Shown here in pieces: positions 33,382 through 41,794 of a DNA stretch of 64,000 bases. Under the pieces are notes generated by a model. That model saw only the letters and a program-made list of their open reading frames with translations, was not told the origin of the DNA and did not search any database. The stretch comes from Streptomyces sp. S3(2020) (GTDB taxonomy: Bacteria > Actinomycetota > Actinomycetes > Streptomycetales > Streptomycetaceae). The stretch is taken from NCBI RefSeq assembly GCF_013044505.1, contig NZ_JABERD010000001.1:62001-126000 (forward strand). The letters run 5' to 3'. Each line of letters opens with the position of its first letter. Positions within the stretch are counted from its first letter, which is position 1. Position numbers and translations under genes: made by a program.

Positions 33382-34252
33382 ACAGCGTCAACTGCGGGCC
33401 GCGGCGGCCCGGTTGGCCGACGACCTCGGCCCCGACTCCGTCCTCGACCTGGACGACGTCGACCGGATCGCGCGTCTGGAGAAGGCCGTCGAGGCCACCG
33501 GCTGGCGGACGCTGCGCTCGGACGGGGCGTCGGGGGTCGAAGTCGCCCTGGTCGTCGAGGAGTTCGGGCGGGGACTGGTCGACGTACCGCTCCTGGGCCC
33601 CGTACTCGCCGACGACCTGGCCCCCGGGATCCCTTCGGCCACCGTCGTCGTGGACGGCGAGGCCCGGGACGCGCGCGGCCTGCGCAAGGGCGTCCTCGTC
33701 GAAGGCGACCGCGTGCTGGCCGCCGACATCGGCTCCCGCGTCCCGGGCGCCGACCTGACCCGTCAGAGCGCCTGCGTCACCGGCCCGGCCGAGCCGATCG
33801 CCACCCTCACCGCCGAAACCGCCACCCGCAGCCGGGCGTTGGCCCTCGTGGCCACCACCGCCGACCTGCTCGGCACGGCCCGCGGCGCCCACGCGCTCGC
33901 CGTCGCCCACGCCAAGCTGCGTGAGCAGTACGGCAGGCCGATCGGCACCTACCAGGCCGTCGCCCATCTGCTCGCCGAAGGACTGGCGTTGATCGAGGGC
34001 TCGGTGAGCGTGCTGCGGCACGCGGCGTGGGCGGTCGACGAACTCCCCGGGACGGAGGCGCTGCGGTCCGCCCGGATCGCCAAGCTCTACTGCGCCCGCG
34101 CCGCCCGCACCGTCTGCGAGACGGCGATCCAGGTGCACGGCGGCATCGGCAACACCTGGGAGTGCCTCGCCCACGTCCATCTGCGCCGCGCCCTGGCGTC
34201 CACCGAGCTGTTCCCCGTACGCCTGGAGGAGATCGACCGTGGACTTTCGTGA
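33359..34252 (+). CDS. acyl-CoA dehydrogenase, short subunit of heteromeric pair
   Basis: About 297 residues, shorter than the usual 380-400. The C-terminal helical domain is clear (AVAHAKLREQYGRPIGTYQAVAHLLAEG, IQVHGGIGNTWECLAHVHLRRAL), but the middle beta domain with the TEPxxGSD flavin motif is missing. It overlaps the next, full-length dehydrogenase gene by 14 bases. Such pairs form alpha2-beta2 acyl-CoA dehydrogenases in actinobacterial steroid catabolism (for example ChsE1-ChsE2). It likely contributes part of the FAD or substrate site. Confidence 0.88.
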   Translation: MDVRLTPEQRQLRAAAARLADDLGPDSVLDLDDVDRIARLEKAVEATGWRTLRSDGASGVEVALVVEEFGRGLVDVPLLGPVLADDLAPGIPSATVVVDGEARDARGLRKGVLVEGDRVLAADIGSRVPGADLTRQSACVTGPAEPIATLTAETATRSRALALVATTADLLGTARGAHALAVAHAKLREQYGRPIGTYQAVAHLLAEGLALIEGSVSVLRHAAWAVDELPGTEALRSARIAKLYCARAARTVCETAIQVHGGIGNTWECLAHVHLRRALASTELFPVRLEEIDRGLS

Positions 34253-35327
34253 CTCCCCTCAGGAGGCCGCCTTCCGGACACGCCTGCGGACCTGGCTGAC
34301 CGAGCGGGCCGGAGCGTTCCCGACCTCGGGCGACGCCTACTGGGCACGGCAGGGCGAATGGCACCGCGCGCTCCACGCGGCCGGCTTCTTCGGACTGTCC
34401 TGGCCCAAGGCGTACGGCGGTCAGGAACTGCCGCCCGTCTACGACGTCATCCTGGACGAGGAACTGGCCCGGGCCGGCACCCCGGCCCGCCCCAGCCTCG
34501 GCTACCTCGTGCAGGGCCTGGGCCGGCACGGCGGCGAGGAACTGTGCCGCCGGTTCCTGCCCGGCATGATCGACGGCACCGAGCGCTGGTGCCAGGGCTT
34601 CAGCGAACCCGGCGCCGGATCCGACCTCGCCTCCCTGACCACCACCGCCACCCGCGACGGCGACACCTACGTGGTGCGCGGCCACAAGATCTGGACCAGC
34701 TACTCCGACGTCGCCGACTGGTGCCTGCTCCTCGCCCGCACCGACCCGGACGCACCCCGGCACAAGGGCATCTCGGCGTTCGTGATCGCCATGGACCAAC
34801 CCGGCATCGAGCAACGCCCGTTGACGATGATGAGCGGGGTGACCAAGGAGTTCGGCCAGGTCCTCTTCGACGGCGCGACCGTGCCCGCGGACCAGATGGT
34901 CGGGGAGCCCGGCGAGGGCTGGGCGCTCGCCATGACGGTCGTGGGACACGAGCGGGAGCCCGCGACGCTGGGCTTCTCGGCCCGGTACGGCAAGCTCGTG
35001 CGCCAACTCGCCGCCCGCACGCCCGGCGTCGTGCCACCGGAGCTCGCCTGGGCCGTCGTCGAGACGGAGATGCTGCGCCTGCACGTACGGCGGCGGCTGT
35101 CCGAGCAGCTGGACGGGGTCTCGCACGGTCCGGAGGGGTCGCTGGACAAGCTGCTCATGACCTGGACGGAACAGACGGTCGGCCACGCGGCCCTCGCGGT
35201 CGGCGGCACCGGCGACCAGGAACTCCTGAACGCCTACCTCTACAGCCGGGCGCAGAGTGTCATGGGCGGCACCTCGCAGATCCAGAAGAACATCATCGCC
35301 TCGCGCATCCTCGAACTGGGAGCCTGA
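34239..35327 (+). CDS. acyl-CoA dehydrogenase, long subunit of heteromeric pair
   Basis: About 362 residues from GTG 34239. The flavin and substrate motif GFSEPGAGSDLASLTTTA and GHKIWTSYSDVADWCLLLARTD are in the middle, and the C-terminus ends MGGTSQIQKNIIASRILEL. It should catalyse alpha,beta-dehydrogenation of an acyl-CoA with the preceding short subunit. The coupled order ligase - short - long - hydratase suggests one complete activation and oxidation module. Confidence 0.92.
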   Translation: MDFRDSPQEAAFRTRLRTWLTERAGAFPTSGDAYWARQGEWHRALHAAGFFGLSWPKAYGGQELPPVYDVILDEELARAGTPARPSLGYLVQGLGRHGGEELCRRFLPGMIDGTERWCQGFSEPGAGSDLASLTTTATRDGDTYVVRGHKIWTSYSDVADWCLLLARTDPDAPRHKGISAFVIAMDQPGIEQRPLTMMSGVTKEFGQVLFDGATVPADQMVGEPGEGWALAMTVVGHEREPATLGFSARYGKLVRQLAARTPGVVPPELAWAVVETEMLRLHVRRRLSEQLDGVSHGPEGSLDKLLMTWTEQTVGHAALAVGGTGDQELLNAYLYSRAQSVMGGTSQIQKNIIASRILELGA

Positions 35328-35328
35328 C

Positions 35329-36108
35329 GTGACGGAGAACCTGTACGGCATGCCGGAGGAGATCCAGGTCCGGGCGGACGGCCCGCTGCGGATCATCACC
35401 CTGAACCGGCCCGACGTCCTGAACGCCGTCAACGACCCGCTCCACACCGGCCTCGCCCGGCTGTGGCCCCGTCTCGGCGCGGACCGCGACGCCCGCGCGG
35501 CCGTGCTCACGGGCGCCGGCAAGGGGTTCTCGGCGGGCGGCGACTTCGCCTACCTCGACGAGATCCGGCAGGACCCGGACCTGCTGGCCCGCACCATCGC
35601 GGACGGCCGGGACATCGTCCTCGGCATGGTCCGCTGCCGGGTCCCCGTCGTCGCGGCCGTCAACGGGCCCGCCGTGGGCCTGGGATGCAGCCTCGTCGCC
35701 CTCAGCGACACCGCCTACATCGCCGAGACCGCGTACCTGTCCGACCCGCACGTCCAGGTCGGCCTCGTCGCCGCCGACGGCGGCCCGCTCACCTGGCCCC
35801 TGCACACCAGCCTGCTCCTCGCCAAGGAGTACGCCCTGACCGGCGCCCGCATCCCGGCCGAGAAGGCCGTGGCCATGGGCCTCGCCAACCATGTGGTGTC
35901 CGACCCCCTGGCCGAGGCGACGGCCTGCGCGAAACGGATCGCGGAACTGCCCCGACAGGCCGTCGAGAGCACCAAACGCCTTCTCAACCTGCACCTGGAA
36001 CGGGCGGTCCTGGCGACCCTCGACTTCGCGACGAACGCCGAGGAGCAGTCCTTCCGCACGGACGACTTCCGGACCACCCTCGCGCGCCTCACGGGTGGAT
36101 CGGACTGA
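35329..36108 (+). CDS. enoyl-CoA hydratase/isomerase
   Basis: About 259 residues from GTG 35329, with GGGAG upstream and one base after the dehydrogenase stop. Crotonase motifs are RIITLNRPDVLNAVN, GKGFSAGGDFAYL and AVNGPAVGLGCSLVALSD (oxyanion hole), then SDPHVQVGLVAADGG. The second usual catalytic Glu is not obvious (Ala-Asp-Gly-Gly at that site), so isomerase or another crotonase reaction is possible. Last gene of the ligase operon. Confidence 0.9.
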   Translation: MTENLYGMPEEIQVRADGPLRIITLNRPDVLNAVNDPLHTGLARLWPRLGADRDARAAVLTGAGKGFSAGGDFAYLDEIRQDPDLLARTIADGRDIVLGMVRCRVPVVAAVNGPAVGLGCSLVALSDTAYIAETAYLSDPHVQVGLVAADGGPLTWPLHTSLLLAKEYALTGARIPAEKAVAMGLANHVVSDPLAEATACAKRIAELPRQAVESTKRLLNLHLERAVLATLDFATNAEEQSFRTDDFRTTLARLTGGSD

Positions 36109-36113
36109 GCGGC

Positions 36114-36881
36114 CTACTTCGGAGGGAACCTCAACGCCCCGTCGAGCCGGACGACTTCGCCGTTGAGGTAGTCGTTCTCGCAGATGTGCTGGACCAGGGA
36201 AGCGAACTCGGGGGAGCGCCCCATGCGCCGGGGATGGGGCACCTTTGGCCCCCAGTAGGCCTCCAGCTGGTCACCGGCCTTGCCGTACGCGGGGGTGAGG
36301 AAGGTGCCGGGGGCGATGGTGACGACGCGGATGCCGAGGGGGGACAGGTCGCGGGCGGCGACCAGGGTCATGGCGGCGACCCCGCCCTTGGCGGCGGCGT
36401 AGGGGAGCTGGCCGATCTGGCCCTCGTACGCGGCGATCGAGGCCGTGTTGACGACGACACCGCGGGCGCCGTCCTCGTCGACGGGCTCGTGGCGGGCCAT
36501 GGCGGCGGCGGTCAGGCGCAGGACGTTGAAGACGCCGGTCAGATAGATGTCGACGGTCTGCCGGAACCCGGCCAGATCCAGGGGCTCCCCGTCCCGGCCG
36601 ATCAGCCGGCCGCCGCTCGCGGGGCCGCCGTGGGTGTCCACCGAGATCCGCAGCGGGCCGAGCGCCTCGGCCTCCCCGACGGCCGTGCGCACGTCGTCCT
36701 CGCTGGTGGCGTCGGTGCGTACGTAGCGGACGCCCAACTCCTCCTCCAGGGCCTTGCCCTTGTCGTCGGCGAGGTCCGCGACGACGACCGCCGCACCCGC
36801 CGCGTGGAGCCGGCGCACCGTCGCCTCGCCCAGACCTCCCGCTCCGCCGACCACGATCGCGGACGACCCTGCTATCTGCAT
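36114..36881 (-). CDS. short-chain dehydrogenase (3-hydroxyacyl-CoA dehydrogenase type II-like)
   Basis: About 255 residues from ATG 36881, with AAGGGAG upstream. The NAD-binding TGxxxGxG site appears as [13 protein letters not shown], catalytic Ser-Tyr-Lys lie in [10 protein letters not shown] and LPYAAAKGG, and the C-terminus ([34 protein letters not shown]) closely follows the HSD17B10-like 3-hydroxyacyl-CoA/17-beta-hydroxysteroid dehydrogenases. It would oxidise the product of a hydratase before the thiolase. Divergent from the thiolase gene across the operator at 36916. Confidence 0.9.
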   Translation of the reverse strand: MQIAGSSAIVVGGAGGLGEATVRRLHAAGAAVVVADLADDKGKALEEELGVRYVRTDATSEDDVRTAVGEAEALGPLRISVDTHGGPASGGRLIGRDGEPLDLAGFRQTVDIYLTGVFNVLRLTAAAMARHEPVDEDGARGVVVNTASIAAYEGQIGQLPYAAAKGGVAAMTLVAARDLSPLGIRVVTIAPGTFLTPAYGKAGDQLEAYWGPKVPHPRRMGRSPEFASLVQHICENDYLNGEVVRLDGALRFPPK

Positions 36882-36915
36882 GACAGCTCCCTTGCGAGTC
36901 ATGTTCTAGTTTTGC

Positions 36916-36930
36916 GAGAGTAGCATTCTC
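36916..36930. promoter_or_regulatory. GAGAATnnnATTCTC operator (one mismatch)
   Basis: GAGAGTAGCATTCTC keeps 11 of 12 arm positions and lies between the divergent dehydrogenase (36881) and thiolase (36962) genes. Confidence 0.8.
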
Positions 36931-36961
36931 ATCTGTTGGTGTGACCGAGTTGGAGGCGTCC

Positions 36962-38110
36962 ATGCCCGAGGCAGTCATCGTGTCCGCCCTGCGCACCCCC
37001 GTCGGCACCGCGGTCAAGGGCACCCTGCGCGACACCACCGCCTTCGACCTGGCCCGCCACATCGTCGGCGCCGCGGCGAAGGGGCTCGACCCGGACCGCG
37101 TCGACGACGTGATCCTCGGCGAGGGTCTCTACGGCGGCGGGGTCATCGCCCGCCACGCCGCGCTGACCGCGGGGCTCACCTCGGTCCCGGGGGCGGCCTG
37201 CAACCGCCACTGCGCGGCAGGTCTGGAGGCCGTGGCGGGCGCGGCCGGGAGTGTGCGGGCCGGGATGGACGGGCTGGTGGTCGCGGGAGGGGTCAACTCG
37301 GCTTCCACGGCGCCGAAGTCGCGGTTTCGGATCGACGGGGAGTGGGCCGAGCCGTGGATGCCGCCCACCCACCCCGACCGGCCGGACGCGCCCAACGCCG
37401 ACATGTCGATCTGCATCGGCTGGAACGTGGCCCAGCGGGCCGGGGTCTCGCGCGCGGAGATGGACGCGTGGGCGCTGCGCTCGCACCGGAATGCCGTACG
37501 CGCCATCGACGAGGGCCGCTTCGACGCCGAGATCGTGCCCATCGAGACCCCGCACGGGCTCTTCTCGGTCGACGAACACCCGCGCAGGGACACGTCGTCG
37601 GAGAAGCTCGCCGGGCTGAAGCCGCTGCATCCGGAGATCGAGGGCTTCAGCATCACCGCGGGCAACGCCTGCGGCGGCAACGACGGCGCCGCCGCCCTGG
37701 TCGTGGCGAGCGAGGCGGTCGCTGCCGGCGAAGGGCTGCCCGCCCTGGCGACCGTACGCTCCTGGGCCTCCGTCGGCGTCGACCCCGCCGAGACCGGCCT
37801 CTCCCCGGTGAAGGCGATCCCCAAGGCGCTGGCCCGCGCGGGCCTCACCACGTCCGACGTCGACCTGTTCGAGATCAACGAGGCCTTCGCCTCGGTGACC
37901 GTCGCCGCCGTCCGTCTCCTCGACCTCGACCCGGAGACGGTCAACGTCAACGGCAGCGGCTGTTCGCTGGGCCACCCCGTCGCCGCCACCGGTGCCCGCA
38001 TGCTGGTCACCCTCGTCCACGAACTGCGCCGGCGCGGCGGCGGGATCGGCGTGGCGTCCATGTGCGCGGGTGGCGGGATGGGCTCCGCGATGGTCGTGGA
38101 GGTCAGCTGA
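36962..38110 (+). CDS. acetyl-CoA acetyltransferase (thiolase)
   Basis: About 382 residues from ATG 36962, with TTGGAGG upstream. Thiolase residues are visible: nucleophile Cys in CNRHCAAGLEA (about residue 87), NEAFA, His in GCSLGHPVAATGARM and the second Cys in ASMCAGGGMGSAM. It cleaves a 3-ketoacyl-CoA. Its last 8 bases overlap the convergent DapB-like gene. Degradative rather than biosynthetic use is inferred from its neighbours. Confidence 0.93.
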   Translation: MPEAVIVSALRTPVGTAVKGTLRDTTAFDLARHIVGAAAKGLDPDRVDDVILGEGLYGGGVIARHAALTAGLTSVPGAACNRHCAAGLEAVAGAAGSVRAGMDGLVVAGGVNSASTAPKSRFRIDGEWAEPWMPPTHPDRPDAPNADMSICIGWNVAQRAGVSRAEMDAWALRSHRNAVRAIDEGRFDAEIVPIETPHGLFSVDEHPRRDTSSEKLAGLKPLHPEIEGFSITAGNACGGNDGAAALVVASEAVAAGEGLPALATVRSWASVGVDPAETGLSPVKAIPKALARAGLTTSDVDLFEINEAFASVTVAAVRLLDLDPETVNVNGSGCSLGHPVAATGARMLVTLVHELRRRGGGIGVASMCAGGGMGSAMVVEVS

Positions 38111-39134
38111 GGGTCGCCGTGATCTGCGGCAGGTCCACCGTCGTCCGGATCCCGGGCTCGGCCGCGCACACGAACGGCACCGCGTTCACCGCCCGGTTGG
38201 CCGTGTACGACGGCGACACCTCCGCCATCCGGTCCAGCGGTACCGGCAGCCGGATGCCGACGTCGAGCGGCGCGTCACCGTCGACCGTGATGTGCCAGCC
38301 GGTGTCGCCGAGGTCCCAGGCCGGATCGAGGTCGGTCGCGCAGTACCAGGTCGCGCGGAACCGCAGCAGCGGACGGCCCGCGTGGACGCCGGTCACCGTC
38401 AGACGCTGCGCGGCCACGGTCCCCGCCGCCAACTCACCCGCGGCGATCCGCACCGCGCCGCGGGCCGTCGCCAACTCCCCGCTCGCCTCAAGGGAGTCCA
38501 ACGGCAGCGACAGCGCGTCGGCGACCAGTCGCAGTGACGGGCCGAAGCTCGTCCGCGCCCGGGAGAGCCGCGCCTCCTCGAACTCGGCGGGCGCGACACC
38601 GAACCCCATCACCCCGAACAGCAGGTCCGGCGAAGGGCGTTGCGACAGATCGGCGTACTCGTCGATCGTCACCCCCTCGACCCGCCGCGCGATCGACGTC
38701 ACCACGATCGGCACCGCCTCGGTGATGAACCCGGGGCTGCTGCCCGTGCTGTGGATCGAGGTACCGCCCCGCCTGCAGGCGGCCTCCACACGCTCGCGGA
38801 CGACGGGGTCCATGCTTCCGGGATGATGGAACTCCCCGCGCGTGGTGACGATGTTCGCGCCCGACTCCAGCAGCCGGCACACGTCGTCCAGATCGCACAC
38901 GAGCGGCATGTACAGCACACAGTCGGCCCCGAGACCCACGATGCGCTCCACGTCCCGCGTGGCGGTCACCCCGGTCGTCGCCAGCCCGCACAACTCGCCC
39001 GCGTCCAGCCCCGCCTTGCCGGCCGAGTGGACGTACAACCCGGCCAGCGACAGGTCCGGGTGCTCGACGACGGCGCGCAGCGAGCGGCTGCCGATGGTTC
39101 CGGTGGCCCACTGGACGACCCGGTGGGCACTCAC
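38103..39134 (-). CDS. dihydrodipicolinate reductase-like NAD(P)-binding oxidoreductase
   Basis: About 343 residues from GTG 39134, overlapping the thioesterase stop. The N-terminal Rossmann fold starts VVQWATGTIGSRSLRAVVEHPDLSLAGLYVHS, then IVGLGADCVLYMP and SGANIVTTRGEFHHP. The family (DapB-like, related to 2,4-diaminopentanoate dehydrogenase) is common in actinobacterial catabolic clusters without a settled function. Here it shares an operon with an acyl-CoA thioesterase, so a redox step on a released acid or ketone is plausible. Confidence 0.8.
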   Translation of the reverse strand: MSAHRVVQWATGTIGSRSLRAVVEHPDLSLAGLYVHSAGKAGLDAGELCGLATTGVTATRDVERIVGLGADCVLYMPLVCDLDDVCRLLESGANIVTTRGEFHHPGSMDPVVRERVEAACRRGGTSIHSTGSSPGFITEAVPIVVTSIARRVEGVTIDEYADLSQRPSPDLLFGVMGFGVAPAEFEEARLSRARTSFGPSLRLVADALSLPLDSLEASGELATARGAVRIAAGELAAGTVAAQRLTVTGVHAGRPLLRFRATWYCATDLDPAWDLGDTGWHITVDGDAPLDVGIRLPVPLDRMAEVSPSYTANRAVNAVPFVCAAEPGIRTTVDLPQITATLS

Positions 39135-39952
39135 ACCGCCTCCCTGGCCAGCCGCAGCAGCGCCTCCTGGGCGTAGGAGGCGACCAGCGAGCCGTCCCGC
39201 GTGAACACATCGCCCCGGCCGAAGCAGCGGCCGTGGGCGAGGACCGGGCTGTGCTGGCGCAGCAGCAGCCAGTCGTCGGCGCGGAAGGGACGGTGGAACC
39301 ACACCGTGTGCGAGGTGACGGCGGACGTGAACGCCTTCTGCGCGTCGCGTTGGCCGAGGCCCTCCAGCGGGCGCAGCGCCGTTCCGATGAGGGTCAGATC
39401 GGTGGCGTACGCCGTGAGCGCCGGAGCCAGTGCGGCGTCGGCCGCCGGGGTGCGCATCCAGAGGTCGAGCACGGGCGGGGCCGCGTCGGGGGAGTCCAGG
39501 TCGGCGGCGGTACGGGTCTCCCAGGGCAGCGGATGCAACTCGATCCGGTGCTCGGGGCCGAGGAGGGGCGGGACGGGCTCGGTGCTCTGGTGGGCCGGTC
39601 CGTCCTCGGCGCAGTGCAGGGAGGCGGTGGCGGTGGCGACGACGCCGTGGGTCTGCCGGGCCACGACCGTCAGGGTGGCGAACGTACCGCCCTCGTGGTG
39701 GCGTTCCACCTCGTAGCGCACGGACTCCTCGGGCCGTCCCGCCCGCGGGAACAGCATGTGCAGCGACTTGACGTCCTTGTCCGGGCAGCTCAGCCGCGCC
39801 GCCCGGACGGACTGCGCCAGCAACTGGCCGCCGAACAGCCGGTGGTAGCCCAGTCGCTGGTTCCGGGCCTCGTAGTGCGAGCCGCCCGGAGCGGGCCGCA
39901 GATCGAGGCAGGACAGCAGGTCGTCCCAGAGTTCACTCGTGGCAAGGGGCAT
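39131..39952 (-). CDS. acyl-CoA thioesterase II (TesB-like double hotdog)
   Basis: A 273-residue protein with two hotdog halves. Family motifs are RLFGGQLLAQSVRAAR (N-terminal hotdog helix), LHMLFPRAGRPEESVRYEVER and, in the second half, SHTVWFHRPFRADDWLLLRQHSPVLAHGRCFGRGDVFTRDG. It hydrolyses acyl-CoA, perhaps to recycle CoA or release a dead-end acid. First gene of a two-gene operon behind the perfect palindrome at 39984. Confidence 0.92.
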   Translation of the reverse strand: MPLATSELWDDLLSCLDLRPAPGGSHYEARNQRLGYHRLFGGQLLAQSVRAARLSCPDKDVKSLHMLFPRAGRPEESVRYEVERHHEGGTFATLTVVARQTHGVVATATASLHCAEDGPAHQSTEPVPPLLGPEHRIELHPLPWETRTAADLDSPDAAPPVLDLWMRTPAADAALAPALTAYATDLTLIGTALRPLEGLGQRDAQKAFTSAVTSHTVWFHRPFRADDWLLLRQHSPVLAHGRCFGRGDVFTRDGSLVASYAQEALLRLAREAV

Positions 39953-39983
39953 GCCAGCGAGCGTAAGGGAGATTTCCTGGGTT

Positions 39984-39998
39984 GAGAATGGGATTCTC
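39984..39998. promoter_or_regulatory. GAGAATnnnATTCTC operator (perfect arms)
   Basis: GAGAATGGGATTCTC sits 31 bases upstream of the thioesterase start and just past the 3' end of the tetR gene at 40003. Confidence 0.85.
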
Positions 39999-40002
39999 TG
40001 GG

Positions 40003-40671
40003 CTAGCTCAGGGTGAACCCCTTCGCGCAGAAGTCCCAGATCTCGTCGGCGGTGATCGGGTGGGAGCCCGCCTGGCCGCTGGACTGCGCGTTGAACATGA
40101 CGGTCTGCATGGTCAGGGCCGCCACCCGGCGGGGCTTGAAGCCCTCGCGCAGCAGGCCGGCCTCCTCCAGGTCCGTCATCAGCTCGGTGAGCAGGGCGAG
40201 CAGCGGCGCGTTCGCGACCCGCATCTCGTTGGGGTGCGAGACCAGCAGGCGCAGCGCGAAGTCGGTGAACAGCGGGCGCTGTGCGGCCGGGTCGGGGCAG
40301 GAGTTCTCGAACAGGGTCTGTACGGCGACCTTGAGCCGGTCCAGCGGGTTCGAGAGCTCGGCCGCGGCGGTGCGCAGCTGCTCCGCCGACTTGCTCATGG
40401 CGTCCTCGAACAGGGCGAGCAGCAGCTCGTGCTTGCCGTCGAAGTGCTGGTAGAAGCTGCGGAGCGACTGCTTGGAGCGGTCGACGACCTCCTGCACGGT
40501 GAAGTCGGTCGTACCCTTCTCCGCCATGATCGACTGGGCCGCGTCGAGGAACCGCTCCACCCGCTGCTCGGCCCGGCGCTTGGCCGCCTGGGTGGAACGC
40601 TCGACCGCGCGCTGCTTCCAGGCCGGCTCTTCGGTGGGGGTGCTCAAGGGCTGGTCCGCCTTCTGTGCCAT
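40003..40671 (-). CDS. TetR-family transcriptional regulator
   Basis: About 222 residues from ATG 40671; an upstream in-frame start at 40701 is possible. The helix-turn-helix region reads RFLDAAQSIMAEKGTTDFTVQEVVDRSKQSLRSFYQHFDGKHELLLALF, which departs from the usual ADRAGVSxxTLYxYF but keeps the FYQHF turn. The C-terminal domain is helical. It sits inside the catabolic block and could regulate it, but the dyad nearest its own promoter (40681-40695) differs from the GAGAAT palindrome, so it may control itself or another gene set. Confidence 0.9.
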   Translation of the reverse strand: MAQKADQPLSTPTEEPAWKQRAVERSTQAAKRRAEQRVERFLDAAQSIMAEKGTTDFTVQEVVDRSKQSLRSFYQHFDGKHELLLALFEDAMSKSAEQLRTAAAELSNPLDRLKVAVQTLFENSCPDPAAQRPLFTDFALRLLVSHPNEMRVANAPLLALLTELMTDLEEAGLLREGFKPRRVAALTMQTVMFNAQSSGQAGSHPITADEIWDFCAKGFTLS

Positions 40672-40680
40672 GGGGAGAAC

Positions 40681-40695
40681 TTTACTGCAGTGTAG
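40681..40695. promoter_or_regulatory. ACTGCAGT dyad upstream of tetR
   Basis: TTTACTGCAGTGTAG contains the perfect 8-bp palindrome ACTGCAGT with partly symmetric flanks, 10 bases upstream of the tetR start. A candidate autoregulatory site. Confidence 0.4.
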
Positions 40696-40763
40696 CGACA
40701 ACAGCCCTCCGGCCAGGCTGGACGCCTCTTCTCGCCCCGGTGAGACTCTTAATTTCTCCCAGT

Positions 40764-40778
40764 GAGAATGTTATTCTC
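40764..40778. promoter_or_regulatory. GAGAATnnnATTCTC operator (perfect arms)
   Basis: GAGAATGTTATTCTC lies 18 bases before the dehydrogenase start at 40796, overlapping the expected promoter and leader. Confidence 0.85.
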
Positions 40779-40795
40779 GCGCCAAGGAGGCCCCC

Positions 40796-41794
40796 ATGCT
40801 CTTGGAGTTCGACGCCGAGCAACGGCTGTGGCAGGACACCGTGCACAAGGCCGTACTGAAGGAGTGCCCACCGGCCCTGATCCGCCGGATCTCCGACGAG
40901 GGCGCCGACCCGGAACCCCTGTGGCGGGTCTACGCCGATCTCGGCTGGACCGAACTGACCGACCCCGCCGACGCCGTCGAGCTGGCGATCGTCCTGGAGG
41001 AGTTGGGCCGCGCCACCGACCCGACGCCCTACCTCGCGACGATGACCCAGTTCGCGCCCCTGGCACCTGACTTCGCCGAACCGGGACGACCCGGCACCGC
41101 CGTGTACTCGGGAGTCACCTCCCGGGCCGACGGCGCCGGCTGGGTCCTGGACGGTGTGGCCCGCCATGTGCTCGACGGCGACCGGGCCGAACAGTTCGCC
41201 GTGGTGACCGCGGGCGGCATCTTCGTCGTACCCGCCACCGCCGTGACCGCCGTACGGTCCACCGTCTTCGACCCCGTCCTGCACATCGCCGACGTCCTGT
41301 TCGACCACGTCCGCGTGCCCGCCCGCAGCCGAAGCGCCGCCGACCCCGAACGCGCCCGCCACCACGCCCTGACCGGCCTGGCCCTGACCATGGTCGGCGC
41401 CTGCCGGCGCGCCCTCGACCTGGTGCTCGACCACGCCCGCACCCGGCACCAGTTCGGCGCCCCCATCGGCTCGTTCCAGGCCGTGCAGCACAAGGCGGCC
41501 GACATGCACGTGGCCGTCGAGCGGGCCCGCGCCCTCGGCTACTTCGCGGCCCTGACGATCGCCGAGGACGACCCCCGGCGGCGGCTGGCCTCCGCCATGG
41601 CCAAGGCGGCGGCGGGCGAGTGCCAGGCCCTGGTGTTCCGCAACGCCGTGCAGCTGTCCGGGGCGATGGGACACACCTGGGAGAACGACCTCCAGTTCGC
41701 GATCAAGCGGGCCAAGGCGGGCGAGCTGCTGCTGGGCGGCGCCGCCGAGCACCGGGCGCTGATAGCCGAGGAGTGCCATGCGACTGACCTTTGA
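40796..41794 (+). CDS. acyl-CoA dehydrogenase, shorter subunit of second pair
   Basis: A 332-residue dehydrogenase-fold protein with AAGGAGG before its ATG. The beta domain is reduced (no TEPxxGSD), while the C-terminal helices are clear: LDHARTRHQFGAPIGSFQAVQHKAADMHVAVERAR and VQLSGAMGHTWENDLQFAIKRAKAGELLLGG. It overlaps the following full-length dehydrogenase by 17 bases, so a heteromeric pair is expected. Confidence 0.88.
   Translation: MLLEFDAEQRLWQDTVHKAVLKECPPALIRRISDEGADPEPLWRVYADLGWTELTDPADAVELAIVLEELGRATDPTPYLATMTQFAPLAPDFAEPGRPGTAVYSGVTSRADGAGWVLDGVARHVLDGDRAEQFAVVTAGGIFVVPATAVTAVRSTVFDPVLHIADVLFDHVRVPARSRSAADPERARHHALTGLALTMVGACRRALDLVLDHARTRHQFGAPIGSFQAVQHKAADMHVAVERARALGYFAALTIAEDDPRRRLASAMAKAAAGECQALVFRNAVQLSGAMGHTWENDLQFAIKRAKAGELLLGGAAEHRALIAEECHATDL

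Noticed and set aside
39984..39998. This palindrome as terminator of the tetR gene
   Set aside because: Its arms are only 6 bp, AT-containing and identical to the promoter sites elsewhere; operator for the thioesterase operon is the better reading.
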